A stretch of 64,000 nucleotides of DNA, taken from NCBI RefSeq assembly GCF_019710475.1, contig NZ_JAJFAX010000011.1, positions 1 through 64,000 of the forward strand. The letters run 5' to 3'. Shown in pieces: positions 1-7,947 of this stretch (position 1 is its first letter; every line of letters begins with the position of its first letter). Position numbers and translations under genes: made by a program. Under the pieces are notes generated by a model. That model searched no databases, was not told where the DNA came from, and saw only the letters and a list, made by a program, of their open reading frames with translations. Origin of the DNA: Glycomyces sp. TRM65418 (lineage in GTDB: Bacteria > Actinomycetota > Actinomycetes > Mycobacteriales > Micromonosporaceae).

Positions 1-575
1 CTCGCAGGCACCACGGTGACGCCGCGCGTCAGCGCCTCGACCTCGTACCGGCCGTCGCCCGACTGGGGCGGGATGTCGTCGGTGACCTCGACGTAGTCGA
101 TGTTCGGCAGACCGGCGGCGGCGGTCGCGGCCAGGCGGATCGTGTTGCTGCCGGCGTTGAGCGGCACGCTGACGGTCTTGGTCGACCAGGTGTTCCACGC
201 GCCGGTGGCGTTGAACGCGCTGGCCGAGTGCACTGTGGAGCCGTTGACGACGATGTTCGCCGGTCGGGAGTCGGTGGCGCCGTGGGCGTACCGGATCGCC
301 ACGGTGGCCGTTCCCGCGCCGGCGGCGTTCACGGTGAACTGAGCTGTGGCACCGGTCGCGTTGTCGGAGTTGCAGAACCCGCTGCCGGAATACCCGGAGT
401 GGTTCGATTCGATCGCGCCGTCGCAGGTCGCCGGGGCGTTCTCCGCCTCGTACCTGGCGGTGGCGGCGTCGGCGTCGGTCATCGCCAGCATCGTCGCCGC
501 GGCGGCCACCAGGCCGATCACCCCCAGTGCGGGGGCTCGGAGGCGTTTCGCCCGTAGAGAGGTTGCCGTGTTCAT
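1..575 (-). CDS. Secreted carbohydrate-binding (CBM35-like) protein, N-terminal part
   Basis: The gene runs off the left edge, so only the first 191 codons are visible. The ATG at 575 is followed by a basic N-region, a hydrophobic stretch (about residues 14-32) and an Ala-X-Ala cleavage region near residue 37, a Sec signal peptide. Residues 42 to about 167 look like a CBM35-type beta-sandwich: it opens with YEAE, has two Cys about 15 residues apart flanking SNHSGYSGSGF, and ends in an NIDYVEV strand. This family binds uronic-acid or galactan side chains of plant polysaccharides and is usually attached to a catalytic domain, which would lie outside the window. A second segment begins near residue 176 with RYEVEA. 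Catalytic function is unknown. Secretion and CBM fold are well supported; substrate is inferred. Confidence 0.75.
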   Translation of the reverse strand, partial: MNTATSLRAKRLRAPALGVIGLVAAAATMLAMTDADAATARYEAENAPATCDGAIESNHSGYSGSGFCNSDNATGATAQFTVNAAGAGTATVAIRYAHGATDSRPANIVVNGSTVHSASAFNATGAWNTWSTKTVSVPLNAGSNTIRLAATAAAGLPNIDYVEVTDDIPPQSGDGRYEVEALTRGVTVVPA

Positions 576-776
576 GTTCGCTCCATGTCAGCTGTGTGAG
601 GGAGCTCCCGCGTGCGACGGCGTCGGCGCCGCATGCCGGGAAGCCGCGCGAGGCCGTCGCGAAGGGAGTCAGGATGTGGTGCTTTTCGGGTCGCGTCCGG
701 AGACGCGCGGCGGCACGGGGGAGAGGCGGGCGGTCGGCGCGGCGTGCCGGGTCACCGCGGTCGACCGGCTTCGGAG

Positions 777-804
777 ATATCGAAATATCGAATTGAATCG
801 ATAT
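777..804. promoter_or_regulatory. AT-rich dyad operator candidate upstream of the CBM35 gene
   Basis: In an AT-rich island, ATATCGA occurs at 777-783 and again at 785-791, and its reverse complement TCGATAT lies at 798-804. The second and third copies form 7-bp arms around a 6-bp spacer. The site is about 200 bp upstream of the leftward secreted-protein gene and downstream of the araC-type gene, so it most plausibly serves the former. An AGCGCT-centred motif (GAGCGCTTGC, 831-840) lies just beyond and resembles LacI/cre half-sites. The role is inferred. Confidence 0.35.
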
Positions 805-854
805 AATGACGAGTCCTCAGGATAGCCGGTGAGCGCTTGCTCCGCAATGGGGGC

Positions 855-1613
855 CTACATGCGAAGGTCCGGCTCCCGCCGCAGGTACTCGCCCGGCGTC
901 ACCCCGAACGAGTCGCGGAACGCGCCGATGAACGCGCTCGGGCTCGCGTACCCGCAGGCCCCCGCGATACGCGTGACCTGGTGTCCTTCCGCCAGCAGCA
1001 CCAGCGCGTGGTGCAGCCGGAACTGCCCGCGCCACTGCGCGAACGTCATCCCCGCGTGCTCCCGGAAGAGCCGGCTCAAGGTCCGCTCCGAAGCCCCCAC
1101 GGCCGCCCCGAGCTGCGCCAGCGTGCGCCGATCGGCCGGATCGTCCTCCAGCAGCGCCACCACCTCGCGCAGCCGCGGGTCCGGCAGCGCCGGCAGGAAC
1201 CGCTGCGGCGCCTCCACCTGGCGCAGCAGGTCGAGCACGACCTGCTCCAGGCGCCTGCGCGTCCCCGCCTCCAGCGCCGCGTCGTCCGTCAGGCACGTGA
1301 CGGCCTCCCGCAGCAGCGGCGTGAACGCCAGCACCGACGGATGGTCGATGTACGGCCCCGGCCCGTCGGTCGCGAACAGGATCGCCCGCATCTCGGTCGT
1401 CCCGCACGCGCGATGCGCATGTTCGGTCCCGGCGGGGATCCACACCCCCTGCGACGGCGGCACCACCCACACACCGGAGGCCGTGAACACCCGCAGCACC
1501 CCGCGCCGCGGGTAGATCAGCTGGTGGCCGTCGTGCCGGTGCCGCCCGATCCGCTCCAGGTGCGAGAGCATCCGGATCGGCGAGCTCGGAATCACTTGGC
1601 CGTCAATCGACAT
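855..1613 (-). CDS. AraC-family transcriptional regulator
   Basis: 252 aa from the ATG at 1613. Longer in-frame starts exist upstream, but they would run into the promoter of the divergent transporter. The N-terminal half is a cupin-type sensor segment (GVWIPAGTEHAHRACG resembles the metal-binding strand of AraC_binding cupins). The last 100 residues carry two AraC helix-turn-helix motifs: LAQLGAAVGASERTLSRLF, and a second ending in the hallmark GYASPSAFIGAFRDSFGVTPGEYLRR. It is divergent from the MFS gene at 1689 with a 75-bp shared region, the usual arrangement for a regulator of its neighbouring efflux pump. Ligand unknown. Confidence 0.88.
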   Translation of the reverse strand: MSIDGQVIPSSPIRMLSHLERIGRHRHDGHQLIYPRRGVLRVFTASGVWVVPPSQGVWIPAGTEHAHRACGTTEMRAILFATDGPGPYIDHPSVLAFTPLLREAVTCLTDDAALEAGTRRRLEQVVLDLLRQVEAPQRFLPALPDPRLREVVALLEDDPADRRTLAQLGAAVGASERTLSRLFREHAGMTFAQWRGQFRLHHALVLLAEGHQVTRIAGACGYASPSAFIGAFRDSFGVTPGEYLRREPDLRM

Positions 1614-1688
1614 AACTCGGCAGAATACCGTTAGCCGGAGCCCCGAGCCACTCGGAATCCTTGGACACCACGGACAAGGAGCACCGAC

Positions 1689-2846
1689 ATGACCCACACC
1701 GCCGCCCCGCCCGCCCCCGTGCGGCAGCCCTCCCCGCTGCGCCGCATGTGGCTGTGGGGCACCGCCCACGCCGTCGACGACATGTACCAGGGGCTCGTGC
1801 CCGCGTGCGTGCCGTACTTCGTGCTCGACCGCGGCTACGGCTACGTCGCCGCCACGGGCCTCACCCTCGCCGCCGCGCTCGGCAGCTCGATCCCGCAGCC
1901 GTTCATCGGCGTCGCCGTCGACCGCCGCCGCCTCGACTGGTTCGCCCCCGCGGGCGTCGCCCTCGCGGGCATCGGTCTCGGGCTCGCGGGCCTCGCCGGG
2001 CCGTACCCGCTGGTCCTCGCGCTGATCTTCCTCTCAGGACTCGGCGTCGCCATGTTCCACCCCGCCGCCGGCAAGGGCGCCCGCGAGGCCGCCGGGGACA
2101 GCGCCGCCGCGATGAGCGTCTTCGCCGCCGGCGGCAGCGTCGGCTTCTTCCTCGCCCCGGTCCTCGCCACCCCGGCCCTCATGGCGATGGGCGTCGGCGC
2201 CACGGCGCTGTTCATCCCGCCCGCGGTGCTCATCGCATTCGTCATGCTGCGCACGCACACCCGTTCCACCGCCGCCCCGCCGAAGCCCCGCACCGGCGCC
2301 GACCGCTGGGGTCCCTTCGCGGTCCTCACCGCGATCGAAGTCGTCCGCTCGATCCTGTGGGTCGGCGTCATCACCTTCATCGAGCTCTACTGGATCCGGC
2401 ACCTCGGCGCGGGACACGCGGTCGCGGGGATCGCGCTGGCCGGTTTCATGCTCGGGTCCGTGATCGGGACGCTCCTCGGCGGACGCCTCGCCGACCGCTT
2501 CGGGGCCGTGCGCACCACCCGGATCGGCGGGGTCCTCATCATCCCGCTGCTCGTCCTGCTGCGCGTCGTCCCCGGCGAGTACGTCCCGCTCGTCCTCGCG
2601 CTCGCCGTGGGCATCGCGATCAACATCCCGTTCGCGGTCCTGGTGAAGCTCGCCCAGGACTACCTGCCGACCCGGCCCGGCACCGCCGCGGGCGTCACCC
2701 TCGGCCTGGCGATGAGCGCGGGCGGCCTGTTCGCCCCCGCGTTCGGGTTGATCGCCGAACGGCACGGTCCTGAAGGCGTGTTCACGGTGCTCTGCGCCGT
2801 GCCGCTGGCCGCGGTGGTGCTGGGGGCCTTCCTGAAGCGGCCTTGA
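1689..2846 (+). CDS. MFS transporter, fosmidomycin-resistance (Fsr)-like
   Basis: 385 aa, starting at an ATG preceded by AAGGAG at 7-8 nt. About 12 hydrophobic segments fit a major facilitator. The first helix carries AHAVDDMYQGLVPACVPYFVL, matching the AH-X3-D-X-YQG-X3-P signature of the FSR/YfnC-like drug efflux subgroup. A cytoplasmic loop motif GGRLADRFGAVR follows TM8. The family exports small hydrophilic drugs (fosmidomycin in E. coli) in exchange for protons. The divergent AraC gene probably controls it. Substrate cannot be read from sequence. Confidence 0.85.
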   Translation: MTHTAAPPAPVRQPSPLRRMWLWGTAHAVDDMYQGLVPACVPYFVLDRGYGYVAATGLTLAAALGSSIPQPFIGVAVDRRRLDWFAPAGVALAGIGLGLAGLAGPYPLVLALIFLSGLGVAMFHPAAGKGAREAAGDSAAAMSVFAAGGSVGFFLAPVLATPALMAMGVGATALFIPPAVLIAFVMLRTHTRSTAAPPKPRTGADRWGPFAVLTAIEVVRSILWVGVITFIELYWIRHLGAGHAVAGIALAGFMLGSVIGTLLGGRLADRFGAVRTTRIGGVLIIPLLVLLRVVPGEYVPLVLALAVGIAINIPFAVLVKLAQDYLPTRPGTAAGVTLGLAMSAGGLFAPAFGLIAERHGPEGVFTVLCAVPLAAVVLGAFLKRP

Positions 2847-2855
2847 GCCGGGCGG

Positions 2856-3893
2856 TCATCGCCGCGGCGGCGCGGTCGACTCCCGGACGACGAGGCTCGT
2901 CGCGAGCTGCACGTGGTGCGAGTCGGGGACCTTGCCCGCCGCCAGGTCGAGCAGCGTGCGGACGGCGACCCGGCCCATCTGCCGCAGCGGCTGCTTGACG
3001 GTGGTGAGCGGCGGCTCGACCCACATCGCGTTGTAGGTGTCGTCGAAGCCGACCACGCTGAGGTCCCCGGGGACCTCCAGACCCCGCTGCCGCGCGGTCC
3101 TGATGACGCCCACCGCGATGGCGTCGCTCGCGGCGAAGACCGCGGTCGGCGGGTCGGCCAGGTCGAGCATCGTCGCGGTGAGCGCCGCGCCCGTCTCGGC
3201 GGTGAACCGGCCCGATCCAGTCAGCGCCGGGTCCAGCTCGATCCCCGCCGATTCGAGCGCCTCCCGGTATCCGTGCAGGCGCTCGCGCGCGGGCAGTGAC
3301 TGCGACGGCCCGCCCGCGAAGCCGATCCTGGTGTGCCCCAGGTCGAGCAGGTGCCGCGTGGCCTGGACGCCGCCGGCCCAGTTGGTCGCCCCGAGGCTGG
3401 TGACGCGCTCGTCGAGCGGGTTCGCCGGGTCGATGACCACCAGCGGCAGGCCCAGCTGCTCGCACGCGTCCATCTCCTCGCTGGTGAGCTGCGCGGTGAC
3501 CACGACCAGTCCCGCGGCCCCCTGCGCGTGGATCTCCTTGACGCGGTCGGCCCCGAGCGGGTCGTACTGCCCCGAGTTCTCGGACTCCAGGGAGCTGGTG
3601 ACCACCTCGACGCCCAGTTCGCGGCCGCCGCTGATGAGTCCATCGAGGACGTACACGGCGTACATGTTGAGGATCGTGTCGAAGACGACGTGGACGGACT
3701 GGGGCGCAGGCGTTTCGCGAGGCCCGGTGGTCGGCACGTACCCGAGTTCGGCGATGGCTTCGCGGACGAGCCGCCGGGTCTCCTCGGCCACGCCGGGGCG
3801 CCCGTTGAGCACCTTGGAGGCGGTGGCCTTCGAGACGCCCGCGCGCTCGGCCACTTCGGTCAGCGTCGCGCGGTGGCGGTCCGGCTTGCTCAT
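2856..3893 (-). CDS. LacI-family transcriptional regulator
   Basis: 345 aa from the ATG at 3893, chosen over a GTG three codons upstream because GAGAGG sits at the right distance. Residues about 10-60 are the LacI DNA-binding domain: LTEVAERAGVSKATASKVLNGRPGV with recognition helix and hinge. The rest is a periplasmic-binding-protein-like sensor (ADRVKEIHAQGAAGLVVV, DLGHTRIGFAGGP, GDLSVVGFDDTY). It ends 9 bp past the convergent MFS gene. No sugar operon is adjacent on its strand, so it may act on distant genes such as the sugar importer at 20-25 kb. A LacI-type dyad lies upstream of its own start. Confidence 0.9.
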   Translation of the reverse strand: MSKPDRHRATLTEVAERAGVSKATASKVLNGRPGVAEETRRLVREAIAELGYVPTTGPRETPAPQSVHVVFDTILNMYAVYVLDGLISGGRELGVEVVTSSLESENSGQYDPLGADRVKEIHAQGAAGLVVVTAQLTSEEMDACEQLGLPLVVIDPANPLDERVTSLGATNWAGGVQATRHLLDLGHTRIGFAGGPSQSLPARERLHGYREALESAGIELDPALTGSGRFTAETGAALTATMLDLADPPTAVFAASDAIAVGVIRTARQRGLEVPGDLSVVGFDDTYNAMWVEPPLTTVKQPLRQMGRVAVRTLLDLAAGKVPDSHHVQLATSLVVRESTAPPRR

Positions 3894-3940
3894 CTGCTTC
3901 ACCTCTCGGTCAGGGGTGGCATCATTCTAACCAGAGTCAG

Positions 3941-3951
3941 GAAACAGTTTC
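3941..3951. promoter_or_regulatory. LacI-type operator dyad (autoregulatory candidate)
   Basis: GAAACAGTTTC is a perfect 5-bp inverted repeat around one base, about 48 bp upstream of the LacI start. LacI-family operators in actinobacteria are commonly GAAA...TTTC dyads, so autoregulation is the simplest reading. Confidence 0.45.
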
Positions 3952-4226
3952 AATCCGCGCCGCCGATATTCGTTCACGCTCCGGGTCTCATGGGGATCAT
4001 CGTCTTGACCTGCTCGTGACGGCAGGGATCAGTTCGAAACTCCATGAAACAACAGAGAAAATCTTTCTACTGCCGTGGGTCGCTCCTCCCGCTCGTCGGG
4101 TGTTCGCCCCCGGCGGGCCCCGAGCGACCGCCCCCGATCGCCGGGCACAGCGAACCGCGGCCGATGATCGGACGACGCCCTGGCGAACAGTAGCCGAACG
4201 ACCGATCGTCACGCACCGCTCCCATT

Positions 4227-4255
4227 GTGACACAAGGGACTTGCCTGCCTATAAT
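4227..4255 (+). promoter_or_regulatory. Promoter of the first GDSL hydrolase, with dyad over -35
   Basis: TATAAT at 4250-4255 with GTGACA at 4227-4232 (17-bp spacer). TTGTGACACAA (4225-4235), a perfect 5-bp dyad, overlaps the -35, suggesting control by a dimeric regulator. The predicted 5' leader is about 75 nt. Confidence 0.55.
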
Positions 4256-4338
4256 GACGCGGTCCTCCGGCGGGCGGACCGATGATGCTCCCACCGGAGC
4301 GGACCGTCCGCGGGCCCTGTCGACAACAAGGAGACCCT

Positions 4339-5157
4339 GTGTCCCTCAAGGAAGGCAAGACGCGCCGCGTCCTCGCCCGCGTGGCCGCCGTCGCCGCGGC
4401 CGCCGGCCTCGGCGTCACCGCCCTGGCCGGTTCCGCCTCGGCCGACATCACGATCCAGCAGTACGTGGCGCTCGGCGACTCCTACGCCTCCGGCGTCGGC
4501 GCCGGCGACTACCTCGCCGACGACGGCTGCTACCGCTCCGCCAACGCCTACCCGCGCGAGGCCGCCGCGGCGCTCGGCGAGCGCCTCTGGTTCGAGGCCT
4601 GTTCGGGCGCACGGGTCGAAGACGTGATCGCGAACCAGCTCGACCACCTCTACCGGGTCAACACCGAGCACGTCACCATCGGCGTCGGCGGCAACGACGC
4701 CGGGTTCTCGTCGGTCCTCGGCGCCTGCGCCGGGACCGACACCGCCCTGTGCGAGGCCGCGATCGCCAACGCGCGCGACATCATCACCACCTCGCTCCCG
4801 GACGAGCTGGACGACCTCTACACCCGAGTGAGGAACCGCGCCTTCTCCGCCGAGATCGTCGTCGTCGGCAACCCGCGCCTGTTCAACGAGACCAGCTGCT
4901 CGGGCACCCTGGCGATCACCCCCGCCGAGCAGGCGCTCCTGAACGACACCGCCGACCTCCTCGCCGAGACCACCGCGGCGGTCGCCGCCGACCACGGCTT
5001 CGACTTCGCCGACCCGCGTGAGGCCTTCACCGGTCACGAGGTCTGCTCCGCCGACCCGTGGATCCTCGGCTACGTCGGGACCCTGGAGTCCTTCCACCCG
5101 AACGCCGCCGGGCAGGCCGCCTACGCCGACGTCGTCATTCCCCACCTCGACTACTAG
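4339..5157 (+). CDS. Secreted GDSL/SGNH-family hydrolase (copy 1)
   Basis: 272 aa from a GTG preceded by AAGGAG. Residues 1-35 are a Sec signal peptide (arginines, a hydrophobic run, then cleavage after ASA). SGNH blocks are visible: block I VALGDSYASG with nucleophile Ser48, block III GVGGNDAGF with Asn119, and block V ESFHPNA with His253. The usual Asp three residues before the His is Glu/absent, as in Streptomyces secreted esterases that use a backbone carbonyl. Six Cys fit three disulfides. It probably cleaves lipid or acyl-ester substrates outside the cell. A near-duplicate follows at 5299. Exact substrate unknown. Confidence 0.9.
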   Translation: MSLKEGKTRRVLARVAAVAAAAGLGVTALAGSASADITIQQYVALGDSYASGVGAGDYLADDGCYRSANAYPREAAAALGERLWFEACSGARVEDVIANQLDHLYRVNTEHVTIGVGGNDAGFSSVLGACAGTDTALCEAAIANARDIITTSLPDELDDLYTRVRNRAFSAEIVVVGNPRLFNETSCSGTLAITPAEQALLNDTADLLAETTAAVAADHGFDFADPREAFTGHEVCSADPWILGYVGTLESFHPNAAGQAAYADVVIPHLDY

Positions 5158-5170
5158 GCCGTCACCGAAC

Positions 5171-5203
5171 CCGGCCCGCGTGAGCACCCCTCACGCGGGC
5201 CGG
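5171..5203 (+). terminator. Hairpin terminator after first GDSL gene
   Basis: 14-bp perfect stem (CCGGCCCGCGTGAG with its complement), 5-nt loop, followed by TTCCGTT. It separates the tandem copies into two transcription units. Confidence 0.7.
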
Positions 5204-5298
5204 TTCCGTTCCCCGCGAATTGGACGGCCCCGCATACAATGCCGTGACCCTCTGGGGACGGGCCTCCCGGGCCGGTCCCCGCCACGACAAGGAGACCT

Positions 5299-6120
5299 AT
5301 GTCCGCACACACCCGCAAACGCGGCGTCGTCGTCCGCGCCCTCGCGGCCGCCGCGGCCGCCGGCATCGGCGCCGCGATGCTCGCCGGACCCGCCTCGGCC
5401 GGTCCCACCACCTGGCAACCGCAGTACGTGGCCCTCGGCGACTCGTACGTCTCGGGCGTCGGCGCCGGCGACTACCTCGCCGACGACGGCTGCTACCGCT
5501 CCGCCAACGCCTACCCGGTGCTCGCCGCCGAGGCGGTCGGCGCGAAGCTCTCGTTCGACGCGTGCTCCGGCGCTCGCGTCGAGGACGTGGTCGCGAACCA
5601 GCTCGACAACCTGTCCTGGCGCACGCGCGAGGTCACGATCGGCGTCGGCGGCAACGACGCCGGGTTCTCGTCGGTCCTCGGCGCCTGCGCCGGGACCGAC
5701 ACCGCCCTGTGCGAAGGGGCGATCGCGAACGCGCAGGCGGTCATCACCGACTCGCTCCCGGCCGAACTCGACGACCTCTACACGCAGGTCGAGGACCGGG
5801 CGTGGTTCGCCGACGTCACCGTCGTCGGCAACCCGCGCCTGTTCAACGAGACCAGCTGCTCCGGCACCCTGGCGATCACGCCCGCGGAGCAGGCGCTGCT
5901 GAACGAGACGGCCGACCTCCTCGCGGAGACGACCGCCGAGGTCGCCGCGGACCACGGCTTCGACTTCGCCGACGTCCGCGACGCCTTCGTGGGCCACGAG
6001 GTCTGCTCCTCGGACCCGTGGATCCTCGGTTACGTCGGCACACTGGAGTCGTTCCACGCGAACGCCGCCGGTTACGCCGCCTACGCCGAGGTCGTCACCC
6101 CCTACCTCGAACGCTGCTAG
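5299..6120 (+). CDS. Secreted GDSL/SGNH-family hydrolase (copy 2)
   Basis: 273 aa, ATG with AAGGAG. Architecture is identical to the preceding gene: signal peptide to about residue 34, GDSY nucleophile Ser49, GVGGNDAGF block III and a His in LESFHANA. Here the residue after the catalytic His is Ala rather than Pro. The two genes share at least 74 consecutive identical nucleotides across block III (4681-4754 and 5641-5714) and another run of over 55 nt, so the copy is recent or kept similar by gene conversion. It has its own upstream -10-like TACAAT (5235-5240) and its own terminator, so the copies can be expressed independently. Confidence 0.9.
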   Translation: MSAHTRKRGVVVRALAAAAAAGIGAAMLAGPASAGPTTWQPQYVALGDSYVSGVGAGDYLADDGCYRSANAYPVLAAEAVGAKLSFDACSGARVEDVVANQLDNLSWRTREVTIGVGGNDAGFSSVLGACAGTDTALCEGAIANAQAVITDSLPAELDDLYTQVEDRAWFADVTVVGNPRLFNETSCSGTLAITPAEQALLNETADLLAETTAEVAADHGFDFADVRDAFVGHEVCSSDPWILGYVGTLESFHANAAGYAAYAEVVTPYLERC

Positions 6121-6130
6121 TTCGGATCGC

Positions 6131-6162
6131 ACCGGCCCGCGGGGGACACCCTGCGGGCCGGT
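6131..6162 (+). terminator. Hairpin terminator after second GDSL gene
   Basis: 10-bp stem ACCGGCCCGC/GCGGGCCGGT with a 12-nt loop and a short T run (TTT). Confidence 0.65.
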
Positions 6163-6187
6163 TTCGCGTCTCCGGGACAATCCCGGC

Positions 6188-6595
6188 ATGTCCAGACGCT
6201 CACGCAAGGCCCGCGCGACGACCTGCCCATGCGGCTCCGGCGCCGCCTTCACCGCGTGCTGCGGTCCCCTCCACGCCGGGACCGCGAAAGCCGCCACCGC
6301 CGAAACCCTGATGCGCTCGCGCTACAGCGCCTTCGCGCTCGGCGACGAGGCCCACCTCCTGCGCACCTGGCATCCGGCGACTCGCCCGGACCGGCTCGAC
6401 CTCGACGGCGACCGCACCTGGACCGGTCTGGAGATCCTCGAGACCACCGGCGGCTCCCCCCTCCACACCCAGGGCACCGTCCGCTTCCGCGCGAGTTACA
6501 CCGACGGCGACGGGCCCGGCGCCCAGACCGAGGACAGCGCGTTCGAACGCGTCGGCGCCGACTGGTACTACGTCGACGCGCTCGACTTCGCATGA
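6188..6595 (+). CDS. YchJ-family (UPF0225) SEC-C zinc-binding protein
   Basis: 135 aa. The N-terminus has a SEC-C zinc motif TTCPCGSGAAFTACCGPLH. It is followed by the conserved ETLMRSRYSAFALGDEAHLLRTWHP of the YchJ family and a C-terminal NTF2-like domain ending SAFERVGADWYYVD. Family members are about 130-160 aa cytosolic proteins of unresolved function, suggested to bind zinc. It lies alone between a terminator and the TetR gene. Confidence 0.9.
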   Translation: MSRRSRKARATTCPCGSGAAFTACCGPLHAGTAKAATAETLMRSRYSAFALGDEAHLLRTWHPATRPDRLDLDGDRTWTGLEILETTGGSPLHTQGTVRFRASYTDGDGPGAQTEDSAFERVGADWYYVDALDFA

Positions 6596-6630
6596 ACGCG
6601 ACCCTTCACCCAGCGCAAATCATCGAATAC

Positions 6631-6659
6631 TTGTCGATTCATTGACACGTGTCTAACCT
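6631..6659 (+). promoter_or_regulatory. TetR promoter with embedded GACACGTGTC operator
   Basis: TTGTCG (6631-6636), 17-bp spacer, TAACCT (6654-6659), six bases, then the GTG start at 6666. Transcription would begin at or next to the start codon (leaderless). The perfect 10-bp palindrome GACACGTGTC fills the spacer (6644-6653), an ideal place for autorepression. Confidence 0.55.
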
Positions 6660-6665
6660 CGTCAG

Positions 6666-7298
6666 GTGAGTCTCGAGCCACCGACACCCGCCAAAGACCG
6701 CCGGGTGCGACGAACCCGCGCCGCCCTGCTGAGCGCCGCTGTGACGCTCGTCAGCGCGCGCGGCACCGCGAACGTCCCGGTCTCCGACATCGCCGACGCC
6801 GCCGGAGTGAGCCGCCAGCTCGTATACCTCCACTTCGGCGACCGCGACAGCCTCCTGCTGGAGGCCGCCCTCGACCTCACCCGGCGCGAACTCGCCGAAC
6901 CCTGGAAGCAGGCCCCCGCGAACGCCGCGGTCCGGGACCACGCGCTGGCGGTCGCCCGCCACTTCGCCGACCACCGCGACTTCTACCGCGCGATGTTCAA
7001 CAGCGCCAGCGCCTTCGCGCTCAGCCGGGCCGTCAGCCGCCTGCTCTCCCCGCTGCGCCGCCACTCCCTTGAGGCCCGCTTCGGGGAGCTGCTGTCGCCG
7101 CGGCTCGCCGAGGACCTGGGAGCGTTCATCAACGGCGGCAGCGCCGCGCTCGTCCACGCCTGGGTCACCGAGACGGACGGACCGCTCGACCCCGAGGCGA
7201 TGGCCGATCGCCTCCTGGCCGTGGGCCAGGTCCTGAGGGCGGCCCTCGAAGCGCTGGAACGCCCGGCCGACATCCCGACGCAGCCCACCGGCGACTGA
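6666..7298 (+). CDS. TetR/AcrR-family transcriptional regulator
   Basis: 210 aa. The GTG start is supported by the promoter spacing. Residues 15-65 form the TetR HTH: RRTRAALLSAAVTLVSARG...VSDIADAAGVSRQLVYLHFGDRDSLL. The C-terminal ligand domain resembles small-molecule-sensing AcrR-type proteins. No divergent target gene is obvious, and the downstream neighbour is a hypothetical protein. Ligand unknown. Confidence 0.88.
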   Translation: MSLEPPTPAKDRRVRRTRAALLSAAVTLVSARGTANVPVSDIADAAGVSRQLVYLHFGDRDSLLLEAALDLTRRELAEPWKQAPANAAVRDHALAVARHFADHRDFYRAMFNSASAFALSRAVSRLLSPLRRHSLEARFGELLSPRLAEDLGAFINGGSAALVHAWVTETDGPLDPEAMADRLLAVGQVLRAALEALERPADIPTQPTGD

Positions 7299-7410
7299 CG
7301 ACGGCTCCACGCCGCCGGGCGGCACCGGCCCATGGCCGTCCGAGCTGTGTTCACCGGCCACTCCCGCCGCATCGGTACGATGAGGAGCGAGGGCACATGT
7401 AGGAGCGCAG

Positions 7411-7947
7411 ATGGACGAAGCCGGACTCAAGTCGATCGCCATGCTCCTGCGCCAGCGCAACGAGATCGACGCCCGCATCGCCGACATCGTCGGCAGGCCC
7501 GTCGCCCACGGCCACCTCTCCGACTGGATCGCCGCGCAGATCTTCGACATCGAGCTCGAACCGGCCGCCAACAGGGCGATCGACGGCTGGTTCCGCAGCG
7601 GACCGCTCGCCGGGCGGACGGTCAACATCAAGCACTACACCCGCAATGAGGGCCTGCTCGACATGAGCGACACCGACGACCTCGACTACTACCTCGTCAT
7701 GACCGGCCCGCGCCGCGGCGCCGCCCGATCCGGCGGCCACCGGCCCTGGACCATCGACCACGTCCACCTCTTCGACGCCCTGGCCCTGGCGGACACCCTC
7801 CGCAACTCCATGCGCCGCATCGGCGTCGCCACCAGCGTCCGCGCCGAGTACTGGAAGGCCGCCGAGATCCACCCCGATCCCGTGCAGCCGCTCCTGCGGC
7901 TCACCGCCGGTCAGATCGCGGCCCTCGACGGATTCAGGTCCGCATAG
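7411..7947 (+). CDS. Hypothetical cytosolic protein
   Basis: 178 aa, ATG with TAGGAG eight bases upstream. No family recognised. The N-terminal part (MLLRQRNEIDARIADIVGRPVAHGHLSDWIAAQIFDIEL) resembles the start of small actinobacterial proteins in which a GHLSDWIA helix precedes an alpha/beta core. The middle contains VNIKHYTRNEGLLD and YYLVMTGP, beta-strand-like segments. No signal peptide or membrane helix. Codon bias is like its neighbours. Confidence 0.7.
   Translation: MDEAGLKSIAMLLRQRNEIDARIADIVGRPVAHGHLSDWIAAQIFDIELEPAANRAIDGWFRSGPLAGRTVNIKHYTRNEGLLDMSDTDDLDYYLVMTGPRRGAARSGGHRPWTIDHVHLFDALALADTLRNSMRRIGVATSVRAEYWKAAEIHPDPVQPLLRLTAGQIAALDGFRSA

Larger units (their letters stand above)
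3894..4338. other. Divergent intergenic region between lacI-type gene and GDSL hydrolase
   Basis: 445 bp without a credible gene. It contains a GAAACAGTTTC dyad next to the LacI start, two GAAAC direct repeats 10 bp apart (4036-4040 and 4046-4050), and a strong promoter for the hydrolase at 4227-4255. The middle (4080-4210) is GC-rich with no recognised signal. Confidence 0.6.
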
